Part shown: positions 1 to 9,000 of the stretch, piece by piece
Numbering within the stretch: position 1 is the stretch's first letter
Layout of the letters: every line of letters begins with the position of its first letter
Origin: Ferruginibacter paludis
GTDB lineage: Bacteria; Bacteroidota; Bacteroidia; Chitinophagales; Chitinophagaceae
Direction of reading: 5' to 3'
Assembly: GCF_030409685.1 (NCBI RefSeq)
Contig: NZ_JAUFQJ010000005.1
Location: forward strand, 62,001 to 126,000
Length of the DNA stretch: 64,000 nucleotides
Notes under the pieces: generated by a model
The model's database searches: none
What the model was told of the DNA's origin: nothing
What the model saw: only the letters and a program-made list of their open reading frames with translations
Program-made: the position numbers and the translations under genes

Positions 1-118
1 TAACCTTGTTAATGGGACAGTAATTTTCAATGCCCTGTTCATCCAGCAATTTCGCCACTTTTTTCTCCCAGCGTGGCTTTGTATACAGTGCATACCATTG
101 TCCGTTATTCTCCGTCAT
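1..118 (-). CDS. NusG-like (UpxY/RfaH-type) transcription antiterminator, 5' part only
   Basis: Only the first 39 codons lie in the window; the gene runs off the left edge. The minus-strand reading begins MTENNGQWYALYTKPRWEKK and continues to a YCP motif, which matches the start of the NGN domain of NusG-like antiterminators (W-Y-A-L-x-T-x-P-R-x-E-K-K). In Bacteroidota, UpxY-type members sit in capsule or exopolysaccharide operons and keep RNA polymerase elongating through them. The gene follows Wza-like and Wzc-like genes on the same strand, which fits that role. ATG at 118 was chosen because family members begin just before WYAL; a GTG nine codons upstream is possible. Whether a KOW domain follows cannot be seen. 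Confidence 0.8.
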   Translation of the reverse strand, partial: MTENNGQWYALYTKPRWEKKVAKLLDEQGIENYCPINKV

Positions 119-232
119 CGCATAGCTTCGCTTAGCCTCAGTCACATTGTTTTTGTAAGAAGCTGATGAAATAATATTTTTTATCCGCTGGTCCGCAGTT
201 GATTACTGCTTTGTTTTAATTAAATAGCGCTT

Positions 233-240
233 CAAATTTA
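233..240 (-). promoter_or_regulatory. Candidate -7 box upstream of the NusG-like gene
   Basis: On the minus strand the octamer TAAATTTG fits the Bacteroidota -7 consensus TAnnTTTG. It lies about 115 nt upstream of the antiterminator start codon, so the transcript would have a leader of roughly 100 nt. No TTTG is seen at the expected -33 spacing, so this is weak. The gene may also be transcribed by read-through from the Wzc gene, 266 nt away. Confidence 0.25.
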
Positions 241-384
241 CCCAAATTAAGATCCGCTCGCTTCTTTAAAAAACGGTGAATACAGATCAACTCATCAAAA
301 GAGGTTGGGAAATATTTGAAGGGTGTTATAAACCAACTAAAGCCAGTATTTTTCTTAAATTGTCGTCTCTTCCCCACATTTCAA

Positions 385-2796
385 TTATCTTCCATAAATA
401 ACGCCCTTTATCTTGCGCCACCAGCGTTTCATGTTAAAAAAGCCGGGTTGGGCATCATCCACGGCATAACCATACCCATAGCCGTATCCATACCCATATC
501 CATATCCGTATCCATATCCGTAACCATATCCATAACTCTTACTGATATTGCCGATATTGATGCCCCGCTTTTTAACCCCGTTAAACACAATACACATGTT
601 ATTGAACTTTTTCGCCTCGTGCAATTCATTGATGGTTTTGATAAATACTTTGGGCGTACGGTCATGCCGGGTTACATAAAGTGTCACATCGCAATAATCT
701 TTCAGTAACAGCGCATCTGTAACCGGCCCAATGGGAGCAGTATCTAAAATAACATAATCAAAGTCTTTTTTCAATTTTTCCATCAGGTCGGTAAAGCCGG
801 GTTTGCCAATCAGTTCTGTAGGATTGGGTGGTATTACCCCTGCCGGAACGATAAATAAGTTGGCGATCGAAGACGCATGTACAACCTGCTGATAGGTCGC
901 TTTACCAACAATATAATTGGAAATACCCGGATCACGGGTTATGCCCATCAGGTTACTGAGTTTAGGTTTGCGCAGATCCATTTCCATCAGCGCCACTTTT
1001 TTACCGGTCAATGTAAGGCTGATGGCAAAATTGATGGCGATAAAACTCTTGCCTTCACCTGATATGCTGGAAGTGACCAGCATGGTTTTATTTTGTTCAT
1101 TTAAACCGATATAAGCCAGGTTGGTACGCAAAGCCCTGAACTGTTCAGCAATGACCGTTCTTTTGCCTTCCAGGATGACAACTGGTGTTTTGGTGCCGGC
1201 TTGTACAATTTCACCGGCAAAAGGCACAGAAGTTTTCCCCTCAATTTCGTCCCGGAATAAAATCCTGCTTTTAAATTGCTCCTTCAATAAAACCAGGAAT
1301 ACTGCTGACAGCAGCCCCACGATAAATCCGGTTAAATAAAAGTTTTTAGCTACCGGACTTACAGGGCCGTAAGAATTAGCTTTTTCAATCACTCTTAGAT
1401 CTGAGGAAGTCGATGCGGAGGACAATGCGGTCTCCTCTCTTTTCTGCAGCAAATAGGAATAAATTGTGCTTTTTACTTCCTGTTCCCGGCTTATTTCCAA
1501 CAATCCCCTTTCTTTTTGAGGTATCTGGCTAAGTAAGCCATTGTTTAAGTTGGTTTTGGCAACGATATTATTTTTTACTGTCAGCAGGTTGGCCCTGATA
1601 TTGTTCAGGTTCTCCTGAACATCGGATTTTAACCGGTTCACTTTTTCTTTGGCAATCAGCACGGGTTCACTCTGCTCGCCGGTAATTGAAATGGCATTGT
1701 CCCGGTCAAACTCCGCCTGGTATAACTGACCAAGCAATGTGCTCAGTGTTGCATCAGTAATCAGGTTCAAAGATGGAACTGTTCCATTATTTTTTCCTTT
1801 TCGCTGAATATAAGTCTTTACATCATTTAATATTTCTAATTGTAAATCAATTTCCCCTTTCTGCTTGTCTAAATCCTGCACTTTATCTAAAAAAAGTTGT
1901 GCCTGCGATCCAACGGCATATAAAGATTCCTTAGATTTAAAAGAAACGATGTTTTTTTCTACACTATCCAGTTGTCCGTTCAATAAACGCAGCCTGCCAT
2001 CAATAAAATTGAGTGTACGCAACGCAATTTGATTCTTATCTTCAATACCTTCCTTGTTGTACACCGCAAAAAGCTTGGTTAAAATGGCTTCTCCTTTTAG
2101 CGGTTCCGGAGTGGAAAAAGAAACATCCAGCACAGTAGAAGCATTGGAGAGTGGAACCGCCTTAATCGCACCTGATATTCCCCCGGCTACTGCAGCCACC
2201 GGTCTGAATAAGACAAAATAGTTTTTCCCGGTAACAGCCTTATTATAATTATCGTTAATCACAATTCGATAACTGGTGTTGCCTAATAAAACCGTGGAGC
2301 CAAAATGTATAGATTGATTATTAATAGAAATTGTTCTCTTTTGCCAATCTATAGAGAAAAAATATTTATTGTAAGAAAGTATACTGTCTTCATCGAGGGC
2401 AATAAAACTTACAGGAGAGTTTTGACCATACAATTCTTCCAGTCTTACCTTGCCTTGGTTGTATACTGTAGCGTACAGGTCCAGTTCCTTTACTACCTGC
2501 TGCACTATACTGGAAGATTTTAATACCAGTATTTCATTATCTACAATCTTTTTTTCACTGAATATATTCAAGGCATCCAGTACTTTACTGTCGCCGGAAC
2601 CTTTATTCGGGTCCTTTAATAATACTTTTGCAGAAGCAACATAAACAGGAATTTGTGAACGCAGGTAAACATAACTCACACTCATGGCAATGGGAATGGT
2701 CAACGCAAACAACGGCCAAAAAGGCAGGTATTTTTGCAACACCTGTATAAAAATATTGGTCTCCTGTTTTTCCTGAAATAATGGTTGATCATTCAT
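385..2796 (-). CDS. Wzc-like exopolysaccharide co-polymerase / tyrosine autokinase
   Basis: 803 aa, the usual size for fused polysaccharide co-polymerase and BY-kinase proteins. A Wzz-type N-terminal domain holds a membrane segment at about residues 25-46, a long periplasmic coiled-coil region follows, and a second membrane segment lies near 495-515. The cytoplasmic kinase shows Walker A (SGEGKS, near 579-584), Walker A' (VALMEMDLRKPKL) and Walker B (DYVILDTAP, near 680-688). The C-terminal tail carries 12 tyrosines alternating with 11 glycines (residues 755-777), the likely autophosphorylation cluster. Family knowledge: such proteins control polymer length and export with a Wza-type channel. 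The Wza-like gene is 19 nt upstream (operon) and a NusG-like gene lies downstream. Assignment is strong; the exported polymer is unknown. Confidence 0.92.
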   Translation of the reverse strand: MNDQPLFQEKQETNIFIQVLQKYLPFWPLFALTIPIAMSVSYVYLRSQIPVYVASAKVLLKDPNKGSGDSKVLDALNIFSEKKIVDNEILVLKSSSIVQQVVKELDLYATVYNQGKVRLEELYGQNSPVSFIALDEDSILSYNKYFFSIDWQKRTISINNQSIHFGSTVLLGNTSYRIVINDNYNKAVTGKNYFVLFRPVAAVAGGISGAIKAVPLSNASTVLDVSFSTPEPLKGEAILTKLFAVYNKEGIEDKNQIALRTLNFIDGRLRLLNGQLDSVEKNIVSFKSKESLYAVGSQAQLFLDKVQDLDKQKGEIDLQLEILNDVKTYIQRKGKNNGTVPSLNLITDATLSTLLGQLYQAEFDRDNAISITGEQSEPVLIAKEKVNRLKSDVQENLNNIRANLLTVKNNIVAKTNLNNGLLSQIPQKERGLLEISREQEVKSTIYSYLLQKREETALSSASTSSDLRVIEKANSYGPVSPVAKNFYLTGFIVGLLSAVFLVLLKEQFKSRILFRDEIEGKTSVPFAGEIVQAGTKTPVVILEGKRTVIAEQFRALRTNLAYIGLNEQNKTMLVTSSISGEGKSFIAINFAISLTLTGKKVALMEMDLRKPKLSNLMGITRDPGISNYIVGKATYQQVVHASSIANLFIVPAGVIPPNPTELIGKPGFTDLMEKLKKDFDYVILDTAPIGPVTDALLLKDYCDVTLYVTRHDRTPKVFIKTINELHEAKKFNNMCIVFNGVKKRGINIGNISKSYGYGYGYGYGYGYGYGYGYGYGYAVDDAQPGFFNMKRWWRKIKGVIYGR
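466..534 (-). repeat. In-frame hexanucleotide repeat encoding a (Tyr-Gly) tail
   Basis: Twenty-three codons on the minus strand alternate TAT/TAC with GGN, giving 12 Tyr and 11 Gly in the Wzc C-terminus. Each unit is 6 nt, so unit gain or loss by slippage would change the number of tyrosines without a frameshift. Codons are mixed (GGA, GGT, GGG, GGC), so the array is not a perfect microsatellite. Confidence 0.9.
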
Positions 2797-2815
2797 GCTA
2801 AATATGGCTCTTTAG

Positions 2816-3640
2816 TTATTTAACAAATCTATTCAGGAGAATTAAAGTAATTGATATCAGCGATAATGTAGTCGACAATAGTTGAATGTTTCTTGTACGT
2901 CTTGCTTCCGTATATAGTTTTTCTTCATTTGGATTTACTATCAATACATCTTTTGGCTGTAAATAATACCATGGAGATGTAATGATAGAAGCATTTTCCA
3001 GGTTCAGGTGCTTGAACTGCTTAGCTCCTGCTGTTTCCCGTATTACCATGACATCTTTTAAGGTGCCATTTATTGTGACATGCCCGCTTAACGCCAGTGC
3101 ATCCAAAATGGAAAGCTTTTCTGCGGGCATATTTAATTTTTGGGAAGTACCGGCTTCACCCATAATCGTAATAAAATGATTGGCAAAACTTACATTTACG
3201 ATAGGGTCTTTTAAATAGGGCAGCAGGTCTTTTTCGAGGCTACTTTTAACCTCTTTAGTCGTCATACCCACTACAGCAATCGATCCCAGTTTGTGCATGT
3301 AAATATTCCCCTCTTTACTAACCAGGTAACCTGCCCCGCCAGCATCCGATTTACCTGGAGCAGCTGCAGCCCCCATTGCCGAATTAAATAAAGCATCTTC
3401 CGCCGGATTAAGACTGGAAATGGTGAGATTCAGCAAATCATCTTTTTGAATTTTTAATTCTACATTGGTATCAACAAACCCCTGTATGGTGGTATCTTTT
3501 TTGATGTCTTTAAAAATATAGGTAGGTTTTGTAATGGCGCAGGAGGATAATAGAGCAGCTGCCAAAAATATACCTGCAAATAATTGTACACCAGTAATAA
3601 AAGCCTGTTTAGCAAATGGACAAAATGCAGGTATTTCCAT
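2816..3640 (-). CDS. Wza-like polysaccharide export lipoprotein
   Basis: About 274 aa from the ATG at 3640. The N-terminus is a lipoprotein signal ending in the lipobox LLSSC, followed by a polysaccharide export (Poly_export) domain with the conserved pattern VSKEGNIYMHKLGSIAVVG and then SLBB-like sequence (ITIMGEAGTSQKLNMPAEKL, LDALALSGH). A hydrophobic stretch near the C-terminus (LLSTTLSLISITLILLNRF) is a predicted membrane segment. Role by family: outer-membrane channel for exopolysaccharide, working with the Wzc-like protein encoded 19 nt downstream. The reading frame stays open to an ATG at 3745, adding 35 residues; 3640 is preferred because it places the signal peptide at the N-terminus. 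Confidence 0.88.
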   Translation of the reverse strand: MEIPAFCPFAKQAFITGVQLFAGIFLAAALLSSCAITKPTYIFKDIKKDTTIQGFVDTNVELKIQKDDLLNLTISSLNPAEDALFNSAMGAAAAPGKSDAGGAGYLVSKEGNIYMHKLGSIAVVGMTTKEVKSSLEKDLLPYLKDPIVNVSFANHFITIMGEAGTSQKLNMPAEKLSILDALALSGHVTINGTLKDVMVIRETAGAKQFKHLNLENASIITSPWYYLQPKDVLIVNPNEEKLYTEARRTRNIQLLSTTLSLISITLILLNRFVK

Positions 3641-3840
3641 AATGAATTCTTTAGGATGCGCAATAATAGTTAAATAATAAATAACTACCGGCTGCACAAC
3701 AATCTTTGTATTTAAATAGTAAAAGATTATGGTCAAATTTCGCATAAAAAAATGACTGTGCCAACAAATTGATGAGGGTTGTTTTAGTGATGAAAAAAGA
3801 TGATAGCAGCTATCAGCTTCAAGGGCTTTAATGTCCCGGG

Positions 3841-4074
3841 TTATATAGTATTAACGGCATTTTTATTGCGGGTATCTCTTGCTTTTTTTGCACCATAGGC
3901 AATGCCTGCTACCACAAGCAAACTTAATCCTCCGTCAACAGGGCAAGGTGGCAAATCCGGATCCTGGTTACCACAATCGCCGGGATTAGGCTGAGCCATC
4001 ATAACAGCGGGCATACAGGTCATTGATATAAAAATTAGTCCGCACACCAGCCAGTATCTGTAATTTCTTTTCAT
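3841..4074 (-). CDS. Small secreted protein with PVDGG-type C-terminal sorting segment (PID-CTERM-like)
   Basis: 77 aa from the ATG at 4074 (an in-frame ATG at 4113 would give 90 aa). It has an N-terminal signal peptide (MKRNYRYWLVCGLIFISM...), a short Pro/Asp/Cys-rich spacer, and a C-terminal block PVDGGLSLLVVAGIAYGAKK followed by basic residues. The tripartite end (P-V-D-G-G motif, hydrophobic helix, basic tail) resembles the small Bacteroidota proteins with a PID-CTERM putative sorting signal, thought to be processed by exosortase-like enzymes and often found with exopolysaccharide loci. Its position beside the Wza/Wzc genes supports that. No exosortase is visible in the window. Function is inferred, not known. 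Confidence 0.65.
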   Translation of the reverse strand: MKRNYRYWLVCGLIFISMTCMPAVMMAQPNPGDCGNQDPDLPPCPVDGGLSLLVVAGIAYGAKKARDTRNKNAVNTI

Positions 4075-4113
4075 GTACATTTTCAGTTTTTCATCCTTTA
4101 AAATTCCATCCAC

Positions 4114-4440
4114 CCCGGTAAAATTAACGATTGTTTTGATATTATAGTTTTCATACAGCTACTGCAAGGCTTTTTGTTTTCCCCACCTGTGGGAATCTTG
4201 CTGTATTATCAAGGCAACCGTTTTGCTGCTGGTCGTGTCTGACTCAAAATAGCGACAGGCAGGCAACAGCATAGTAAAGCGCAACTACAAGACAGGGCGC
4301 CCTGCAATTACATACCTGGCTGGCTATCCTTTGTTCCCTGCAAGGCTCAACGAATTAAAATGGTTTTTATTACTTAGAGGGTCTCGAGCCATCTTTTAAG
4401 AGACTGTCTAGCAACGAGTGCTATCATTATTTTTGTTCCG
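4114..4440. other. Intergenic stretch without a recognisable gene
   Basis: No reading frame here has convincing coding character. A short inverted pair (GGGTCTC near 4379 and GAGACTGTC near 4401) recalls the end of an insertion element, but no transposase or second end can be identified. Confidence 0.4.
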
Positions 4441-6085
4441 GATAAAAAAAGAATAAACCATGATTAAGTAAAAAACTGACAAGCTGAATACCAATCTCCC
4501 CAATCAAAGAATAAGGGTGTAACCTATACTTTGACTGTAACAAACCTACCAGTAGCATTACCAAAGCTGAAACTACCATGTACCAACGCCCAACAAAGCT
4601 ATACGGCAGCAACGGGCAGTATTCGTTGCTGACTTGACTTTTTTTTGTTATCTTTTTTTGTGTCAAGACAAAAAAAGTAAAGAAGAGATTGCTGGCAAAT
4701 AAAGCGCTCTGTCACCTAAACACTTCAGCCCACAGAACTATCAAAAAATAAGAACACAAATATAATCAGTACGCAAAACACGTTAACAGTCAACCAGAAA
4801 CCTCCAATCTATACCCGGGCTGTAACAAGTCGAAGAGTAGAATTACAAAAGCTGAAACCACTATGCACAACAGTTCCACAAAGCCACCTGTCAGCAACGG
4901 GCCGTATTCGTTGCTGACTTGACTTTTTTTTGTTACTTTTTTGGTGTCAAGACAAAAAAAGTAAAGAAGAAGCGACGATTAGCTAAAAGACTGGCAACCT
5001 GAATAACCAATCTCTGAATCAAAAGAATATAAACCCATTATCAAATAGCGCCGGGAAATACACCAACGAGAATAAGACTTTAAATCTTATTTTGGCTATA
5101 ACAAACCAAAAGTAGCATTACCAATGCTGAAACTACCATGCACCAATGCTCAACAAAGCTATACGGCAGCAACGGGCTGTATTCGTTGCTGCCTTGACTT
5201 TTTTTTGTTACTTTTTTGGTGTCAAGACAAAAAAAGTAAAGAACAAGCGACGATAAACTAAAAGACTTGCAACCTGAATAACCAATCTCTGAATCAAAAA
5301 GTATAAACCCATTATCAAATAGCGCCGGGAAATACACCAATGAGAATAACACTTTAAATCATTTGTTGGCTGTAACGAACCTAACAGTAGTATTACCAAT
5401 GCTGAAACTACCATGTACCAACGCCCAACAAAGCTATACGGCAGCAACGGGCTGTATCCGTTGCCGCCTTGACTTTTTTTTGTTACCTTTTTTTGTGTCA
5501 AGACAAAAAAAGTAAAGAACAAGCGACGATAAACTAAAAGACTTGCAACCTGAATAACCAATCTCTAAATCAAAAAATATAAACCCATTATCAAATAGCG
5601 CCGGGAAATACACCAATGAGAATAACACTTTAAATCATATGTTGGCTGTAACGAACCTAACAGTAGTATTACCAATGCTGAAACTACCATGTACCAACGC
5701 CCAACAAAGCTATACGGCAGCAACGGGCTGTATCCGTTGCTGCCTTGACTTTTTTTTGTTACCTTTTTTTGTGTCAAGACAAAAAAAGTAAAGAACAAGC
5801 GGCGATTAACTAAAAGATTTCCCGCAGGAATACCAATTTCCCAATCAAAGAATCAGGATGTAAGCTATGCTTTGACTGTAACAAACCTAACAGTAGCATT
5901 ACCAAAGCTGAAACTACCATGCACCAACGCCCAACAAAGCTACCTGTCAGCAACGGGCTGTATTCGTTGCTGCCTTGACTTTTTTTGTTACCTTTTTTTG
6001 TGTCAAGACAAAAAAAGTAAAGAACAAGCGGCGATTAACTAAACAACTTGCGACCTGGATAACGAATTGCCACAAATCAAAAAAA
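4440..6085. repeat. Tandem array of six degenerate ~275-bp units
   Basis: The landmark GCTGAAAC recurs at 4566, 4851, 5126, 5401, 5677 and 5907, giving spacings of 285, 275, 275, 276 and 230 bp. Each unit also carries a CAACGGGCTGTAT-like segment, a CTTGACTTTTTTTT run and an AT-rich hairpin (CTTTTTTTGTGTCAAGACAA then A-run). Middle units are nearly identical, outer ones more diverged. Open frames in the array translate the same repeated peptide in overlapping copies (YSFVGRWYMVVSALV) and stop at repeat borders, so I treat them as non-coding. The array fills the gap between the small sorted protein gene and the T9SS protein gene. Confidence 0.85.
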
Positions 6086-6098
6086 ATATAATCAGTGA

Positions 6099-9000
6099 TC
6101 ACCGCATTGTAATTTTCAGCATTTTAACCCGATTATCCGGACTGACAATTTGCAATAACCCAACAGTTGTACAGGCGATATCCGCAGGCAAAGCGATGGC
6201 CACATGACGGCCAAATCCATTGTAGTCAACTTTTCTTTCCATGATTAATTGCCCCGTTTCACTATACATTTTTATAAGGTAGGCACCGGCGGGTTGTTTC
6301 AAAAAATGCAGGTTGATGATATAATTTGTTACCGGGTTGGGATATACAAGCATGTCTTTTTCTTTCTCCTGCCAGCGCAAAGCAACGGTAGCGGTATAGG
6401 TCGCTTCTCCATTTTGGTTAATGGTCTGCACCCGGTAAAAATTATTACCGGCAACGGGATTTTCATCCAGCACAGCATAGCGCAGTGGTATAGGTTTACC
6501 TGCAGCCTTCACCAATCTGAGCGTATTAAAAATGACTCCGTCGAGCGATTTTTGTACTGCATAACGGGATATGCCGGTTTCATTTTCAACTTTCCATGAT
6601 ACCTGAATCGTTTGACCCAGTTTTTCGGCGCTGATACTGGTACTGATTATTGCCAGTGCTTTGGCAGACCTGGTAAGTACAATGCGGAAGCGATCAGGGG
6701 CTGCGCTGGATTTTTCCCCGGTGATGGTAAATGAAATTTGCGTATTTCCCTGCGTGTTGATGGGTGTACTTGCGCCAGTGTACTTGTCTGACAGGCGTGC
6801 AGTAACCAGGGGATCTATATTCGTTGCGGTGAATACAAACTGGTAACTACGGGCCGTAGTTCTGGTGAGGTTTAGTACCAGGGTATCAGTTACCGCAAAG
6901 ACGCTTCGTCGCTCTACGGTGATTGATTTATTTTGTCTGTATAAAGCAAGGACCTCGCCGAGGTTGGGCATTTTTGCTGCATCATTGTAATCAATACCAT
7001 TGTTGTAACCTTCGCTATATTCAGCCAATATCCCATCGGCTAAAGTTGTTGTGCTATCAGTATTAAGCAAGTATAAATCTGTGCGCAAAGAAAATCCTGC
7101 TGGCACGCTGCCGCCCAGTGGGCGAAAAACCGCGGGATTGCCCGTGCGCCATTTATCTGCCTCCGTAAACGCAATGGTGGCCGAAGGTGCAGCCGCTTGT
7201 ACAAAAAAAGCCTGGCCTGACTGTATAATGCTGTCCTGTTTGCCAACGGGGCTGGGTGGTGTGGCTATCCAGTTGCCTCCGGCAACGTCACTATAAGTCA
7301 TTGCGATATAGCCCCCGTGTTGTGCATTCAGATTGGGATCCCAGGTGTAAAATATGCCGTTGTTGATACCCGTTGTTGCAGCCACCAGGCGGGAGGCATA
7401 CACTGGTGAAGCGTATGGATTGCCGGCCAGGTAATAGGCGCCTGGCGTTAGACCGCTAAATGTGAATGACTGATTTTTGATTAAGATTTTGCCGGTGTCT
7501 CTCAACACGGTTGCATTGGCAAAGGGTGGGTTAAAAAGATTGTTTGTACTCCGGTCGCCCCTGACAAAAATAAAATAGCCCCTGTTATCCGCTGAGCCCG
7601 TAGTGCCTGAAATCAATTGTGTCCTGGTGTTCGTGACTTCTTCCAGTAACTGCGTGGCGGCATTAAATGTTTTTAAAGAACTGTTGTTAAAAGGAGATGG
7701 ATCCAACCCATTCACCGCGGGAGCAGGATTTTTGCCGGTTATAAATGTGCCGCTTTGGCTGGTTGCCAATCCCCGGTTTTGCCAGGAATTAAAGATAGTG
7801 CCGGTAGATGCATCCGCTGTAACAGGGGCAGTAATCAATCGCCAGGCACGTTTGGGGGGATAATATCTTTCTATTACAAACCGGCCATTGGTACCGTAAT
7901 TTATTTTTACGCCGGCTACATCAGGGATGGCCCCCACCCTGGCAGTATTAGTGGCGCCGGATAGCAACGTAATATAATTTTCACCCAGCGACAATTCTGT
8001 TGCCGGTGTAGTAAGCAGGTTACTGATTTGAATGGAATCGGCAATGCTGGCGTTACCTGTGAGTGTTTTAACTCCGGTATTATCAAGCAATAGATTATTG
8101 TATGGCAGACCTGCAAAAGACTGGTTGCCGCCATTCAGCAACACCGTGCCATTATTATGTGCAAATACGGGTGTACCGGTTTTTATAAAATCACCTTTTA
8201 CAGTCAGTATACCTGCAGGCGCTGTTTTAATACCGGCTGAGCCAGCAATCACGAGGTGCTGATAAGGAATGGTATTGGTGATTGACTGATCGCCACTTAC
8301 CTGCGGCGGATTGGATCTTGAATAATTGACGGTGCTGCCGGGCTGTAAAATAATCGTCTCTATATTATCCCTGATAGCCGGCGAGTTTAACCCGGACAGC
8401 GGGCCGTTGAAGCCAAGGGCGTTGCCGCATTTAAAGGTGGCGCCGGTTTCCACCGTAACGGTTTGAATGCCGGAAGGGCCAATGATGGCATTGTCATTCA
8501 TCTCAAACACGCTGCCGGTTTTTACCGTAAAGGTTCCGTTTGAACTCAATGTGATGTTGCCGTTGGAGTTACCGGTGTACAAGCCGGTAGTTTCAATATT
8601 TTTATAGGTTTCACTGCGGATGGTTTGGCCGCTGGCACTGTTGCAATCAAATTGCACCACGCCACCCGTCAGGTTGTAAGTGCCGCCCATGTGGGGTTGG
8701 GGATTGCTGGTACCCCTTAAAATCAGGCGGCCATTATCCATAGAAAGACTGGTTAACAGGTTTCCAAACACATGAATGCCCGCATCTACAGTGGTATTGC
8801 CTTTTATAAAAACAGTTCCGGCCGGGCTGCAGGCATTGGCCAGCGCCTTTACTCCGCCCCCGGAAAAAACAACATCATTATAATCGTCCCGTTTGGTGAT
8901 CACCTGATTTCCTGCGAGGGCATACTCAACGGTACTGCCGGGCATCAATGTAGTCGTAACCCCGGGTATGGCTCCATTGGTGCCGGTAAAATTATCTTTA

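Noticed and set aside
4370..4425. Insertion-sequence end (GGGTCTC...GAGACTGTC)
   Set aside because: No transposase, no second terminal repeat and no target duplication could be found.
4427..5798. Overlapping minus-strand open frames of 64-117 codons
   Set aside because: They are translations of the ~275-bp repeat, share identical peptides in shifted combinations and have no domain or conserved start.
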